A stretch of DNA of 6,694 nucleotides. Origin: Hyphomonas sp. Lineage in GTDB: Bacteria > Pseudomonadota > Alphaproteobacteria > Caulobacterales > Hyphomonadaceae. The stretch lies in the NCBI GenBank assembly GCA_003486945.1, contig DNFL01000137.1:1-6694 (forward strand). Reading direction: 5' to 3'. The notes below the pieces were generated by a model. That model saw only the letters and a list, made by a program, of their open reading frames with translations, made no database searches and was not told the DNA's origin. The position numbers and the translations under genes are program-made. This document shows, piece after piece, positions 5,050 through 6,694 of the stretch (position 1 is the first letter of the stretch; each line of letters starts with the position of its first letter).

Positions 5050-6549
5050 ATGACCCAGCTCGACACAGACGTTCTCATCATCGGCGCCGGCCTGTCCGGC
5101 ATTGGCGCAGCCGTGCACCTCAAGAAGCAGTGCCCCGGGAAAACCTACCGGATCTACGAAGCCCGCGAGGCCATCGGCGGCACCTGGGACCTCTTCCGCT
5201 ATCCCGGCATCCGTTCGGACTCGGACATGCACACCCTCGGCTTCAACTTCAAACCCTGGACCGAAGCCAAGGCCATCGCGGACGGCCCCTCGATCCGGAA
5301 GTATGTGAACGACACCGCCGACGAATACGGCATCCGCCCGAACATCCGTTTCAACACGAAGATCGTCGCTGCCGACTGGTCCGACGCTGACCAGCTCTGG
5401 CGCGTCACCAGCGAAGACGTGAAGACCGGCGAGCAGAGCGTCACCAAGGCGCGCTTCCTGTTCATGTGCGGCGGCTATTACCGCTACGATCAGGGCTACC
5501 GCCCCGAATTCCCGAACGAGGCGGCCTATCAGGGCAAGATCGTTCACCCGCAGCACTGGCCGGAAGACCTCGACTATTCAGGCAAGAAGGTCGTCGTCAT
5601 CGGCTCCGGGGCAACCGCAATGACGCTGGTGCCGGCGATGACTGACAAGGCCGCCCATGTCACCATGCTGCAGCGCTCGCCGACTTATGTTGTCTCCCGC
5701 CCCGCCGTGGACGGGCTTGCAAACTTCCTGCGCTCCGTGCTGCCCGACCAATGGGCCTATACGATGATCCGTTGGCGGAACGTCCTGTTCCAGCAATTCT
5801 TCTTCCGCCAGACCCGCAAGAACCCGCAGAAGGCGCGCGAGCGTCTGCTTGGCATGGTGCGCGAGGAACTCGGCCCTGACTATGATGTCGAGAAACATTT
5901 CACGCCGACCTATAATCCGTGGGAACAGCGGCTCTGTCTTGTTCCGGATGCGGATCTTTTCACCGCGCTGAAATCCGGGAAGGCCAGCGTTGAGACGGAC
6001 CATATCGAACGCTTCACCGAAAAAGGCATCCTGCTGAAATCCGGCAAGGAACTTGAGGCCGACATCATCGTCACCGCCACCGGCCTGAACCTCGTTTTCA
6101 TGAACGGGGTCAACGTCACGATGGACGGCGTGAAGGTCGATCCCGGCCGCCTCCTCAACTACAAGGGCGTGATGCTGTCGAACGTGCCGAACCTTGCAGT
6201 CACCTTCGGCTATACCAACGCCTCATGGACACTGAAGGCGGACCTGACGAGCGAATATGTCTGCCGTCTCCTCAGCCTGATGGACGAGAAAGGCGCAACC
6301 TCCGCGATGCCCTACCTCGCCGCCTTCCCGAACGAGACCGAACCCTTCGTCGACTTCTCTTCCGGTTATTTCCAGCGCGTGATGGACCAGTTCCCCCGCC
6401 AGCACACTGAAGCGCCGTGGAAGCTCCACCAGAACTATTTCACTGACCGCAAGAACCTCCGTGAACTGCCGATCGAAGACGGCGTGATGAAGTTCCACGT
6501 TCCGGCAGCAGCGGGCGCGGCCAAGCCGGTGATGCAAGCGGCGGAATAA
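5050..6549 (+). CDS. EthA-like FAD/NADPH-dependent Baeyer-Villiger monooxygenase
   Basis: A 499-residue class B flavoprotein monooxygenase that uses FAD, NADPH and O2 to insert oxygen into ketones (giving esters) or to oxidise sulfur groups. Motifs: FAD-binding GAGLSG (12-17); GGTWDLFRYPGIRSDSDMH from residue 43; the Baeyer-Villiger fingerprint YQGKIVHPQHWP (160-171, FxGxxxHxxxWP with Tyr for Phe); NADPH-binding GSGATA (185-190); YNPWEQR with Arg294, placed like the catalytic Arg; and ATGLN (343-347). Similarity to Mycobacterium tuberculosis EthA (489 residues) runs along the whole length, including MLQRSPTYV and GYTNASWTLKADL, so this is the EthA branch; the natural substrate is unknown. Start choice: ATG at 5050 fits the family N-terminus and the predicted transcription start; ATG at 5038 (four residues longer) is the alternative. 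Neither has a clear ribosome site. The TTG at 5014 lies in the suhB terminator and is rejected. No partner gene adjoins it. Confidence 0.92.
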   Translation: MTQLDTDVLIIGAGLSGIGAAVHLKKQCPGKTYRIYEAREAIGGTWDLFRYPGIRSDSDMHTLGFNFKPWTEAKAIADGPSIRKYVNDTADEYGIRPNIRFNTKIVAADWSDADQLWRVTSEDVKTGEQSVTKARFLFMCGGYYRYDQGYRPEFPNEAAYQGKIVHPQHWPEDLDYSGKKVVVIGSGATAMTLVPAMTDKAAHVTMLQRSPTYVVSRPAVDGLANFLRSVLPDQWAYTMIRWRNVLFQQFFFRQTRKNPQKARERLLGMVREELGPDYDVEKHFTPTYNPWEQRLCLVPDADLFTALKSGKASVETDHIERFTEKGILLKSGKELEADIIVTATGLNLVFMNGVNVTMDGVKVDPGRLLNYKGVMLSNVPNLAVTFGYTNASWTLKADLTSEYVCRLLSLMDEKGATSAMPYLAAFPNETEPFVDFSSGYFQRVMDQFPRQHTEAPWKLHQNYFTDRKNLRELPIEDGVMKFHVPAAAGAAKPVMQAAE

Positions 6550-6571
6550 GCCACTCACTTTGGCACCCTTC

Positions 6572-6694
6572 ACCTCCCACCGCCTTCGGCGGCGGGCCCC
6601 ATCTCTCCAGGAGGGAGAGGGGTTGAACCTCGCCACAAACACGACGCCCCCTCTCCAGTTTACGGGAGAGGAGGGACGCGCGGCCGGCGGGGGG
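6572..6694. repeat. Hairpin-rich intergenic repeat after the monooxygenase, cut by the window end
   Basis: This non-coding stretch holds three small perfect hairpins. CCGCC-TTC-GGCGG lies at 6580-6592. CTCTCC/GGAGAG lies at 6603-6608 and 6614-6619. CCTCTCC/GGAGAGG lies at 6650-6656 and 6665-6671 around AGTTTACG. The second and third share the same CTCTCC/GGAGAG core, about 45 bases apart. CTCTCC-type palindromes of this kind are common as dispersed intergenic repeats in alphaproteobacterial genomes (general knowledge, not searched). The CCGCC-TTC-GGCGG hairpin, 31 bases after the stop, might instead help terminate transcription, but no T-tract follows. No coding region is apparent. Confidence 0.45.

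Noticed and set aside
1..6694. A new multi-gene system, mobile element, CRISPR array, tRNA or rRNA
   Set aside because: All substantial frames are explained by known families with ordinary spacing; no direct-repeat array, transposase, integrase or structural RNA pattern was seen.

Overview
The window looks like an ordinary chromosomal segment of a high-GC alphaproteobacterium. The ThiE variant, the SuhB N-terminus and the small membrane proteins (DUF2798, DUF4282) resemble those of Hyphomonadaceae/Maricaulales relatives such as Hyphomonas or Henriciella. That placement is by eye and from memory of these families, not from a search. Coding density is high, strands are mixed, and there is no tRNA, rRNA, CRISPR array, transposase, phage gene or recognisable defence or secretion locus.

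Layout from left to right. Bases 2-208 hold the 3' end of a zf-TFIIB zinc-ribbon protein. A 101-base gap leads to a lipoprotein M3-family metallopeptidase (310-2400), followed 5 bases later by a small Cys-rich DUF1272 protein (2406-2636) that is probably translationally coupled to it. A DUF2798 membrane protein (2633-2890, minus strand) converges on DUF1272 so tightly that their stop codons overlap. It is divergent from thiE (2999-3664, plus), and an operator-like palindrome lies between them. thiE converges on a DUF4282 membrane protein (3674-3973, minus) with only 9 bases between stops; a perfect 10-bp hairpin inside the thiE 3' end could serve as a terminator in both directions. A 180-base divergent intergenic region carries two dyads and a plausible promoter ahead of suhB (4154-4978). 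A clear intrinsic terminator ends suhB. Immediately after it are an A/T-rich inverted repeat and a promoter-like pair placed so that an EthA-like Baeyer-Villiger monooxygenase (about 5050-6549) could be read from a leaderless message. The final 145 bases are non-coding and rich in short hairpins that look like a dispersed intergenic repeat.

The genes do not form one pathway. They cover envelope peptide turnover (M3 lipoprotein), thiamine synthesis (ThiE), a SuhB-type phosphatase and an oxidative flavoenzyme of unknown substrate, with small conserved proteins between them. I found no convincing new multi-gene system. The points most worth checking are transcriptional: the terminator/palindrome/promoter overlap before the monooxygenase, the terminator-like hairpin inside thiE, and the operator-like palindromes in the two divergent intergenic regions.
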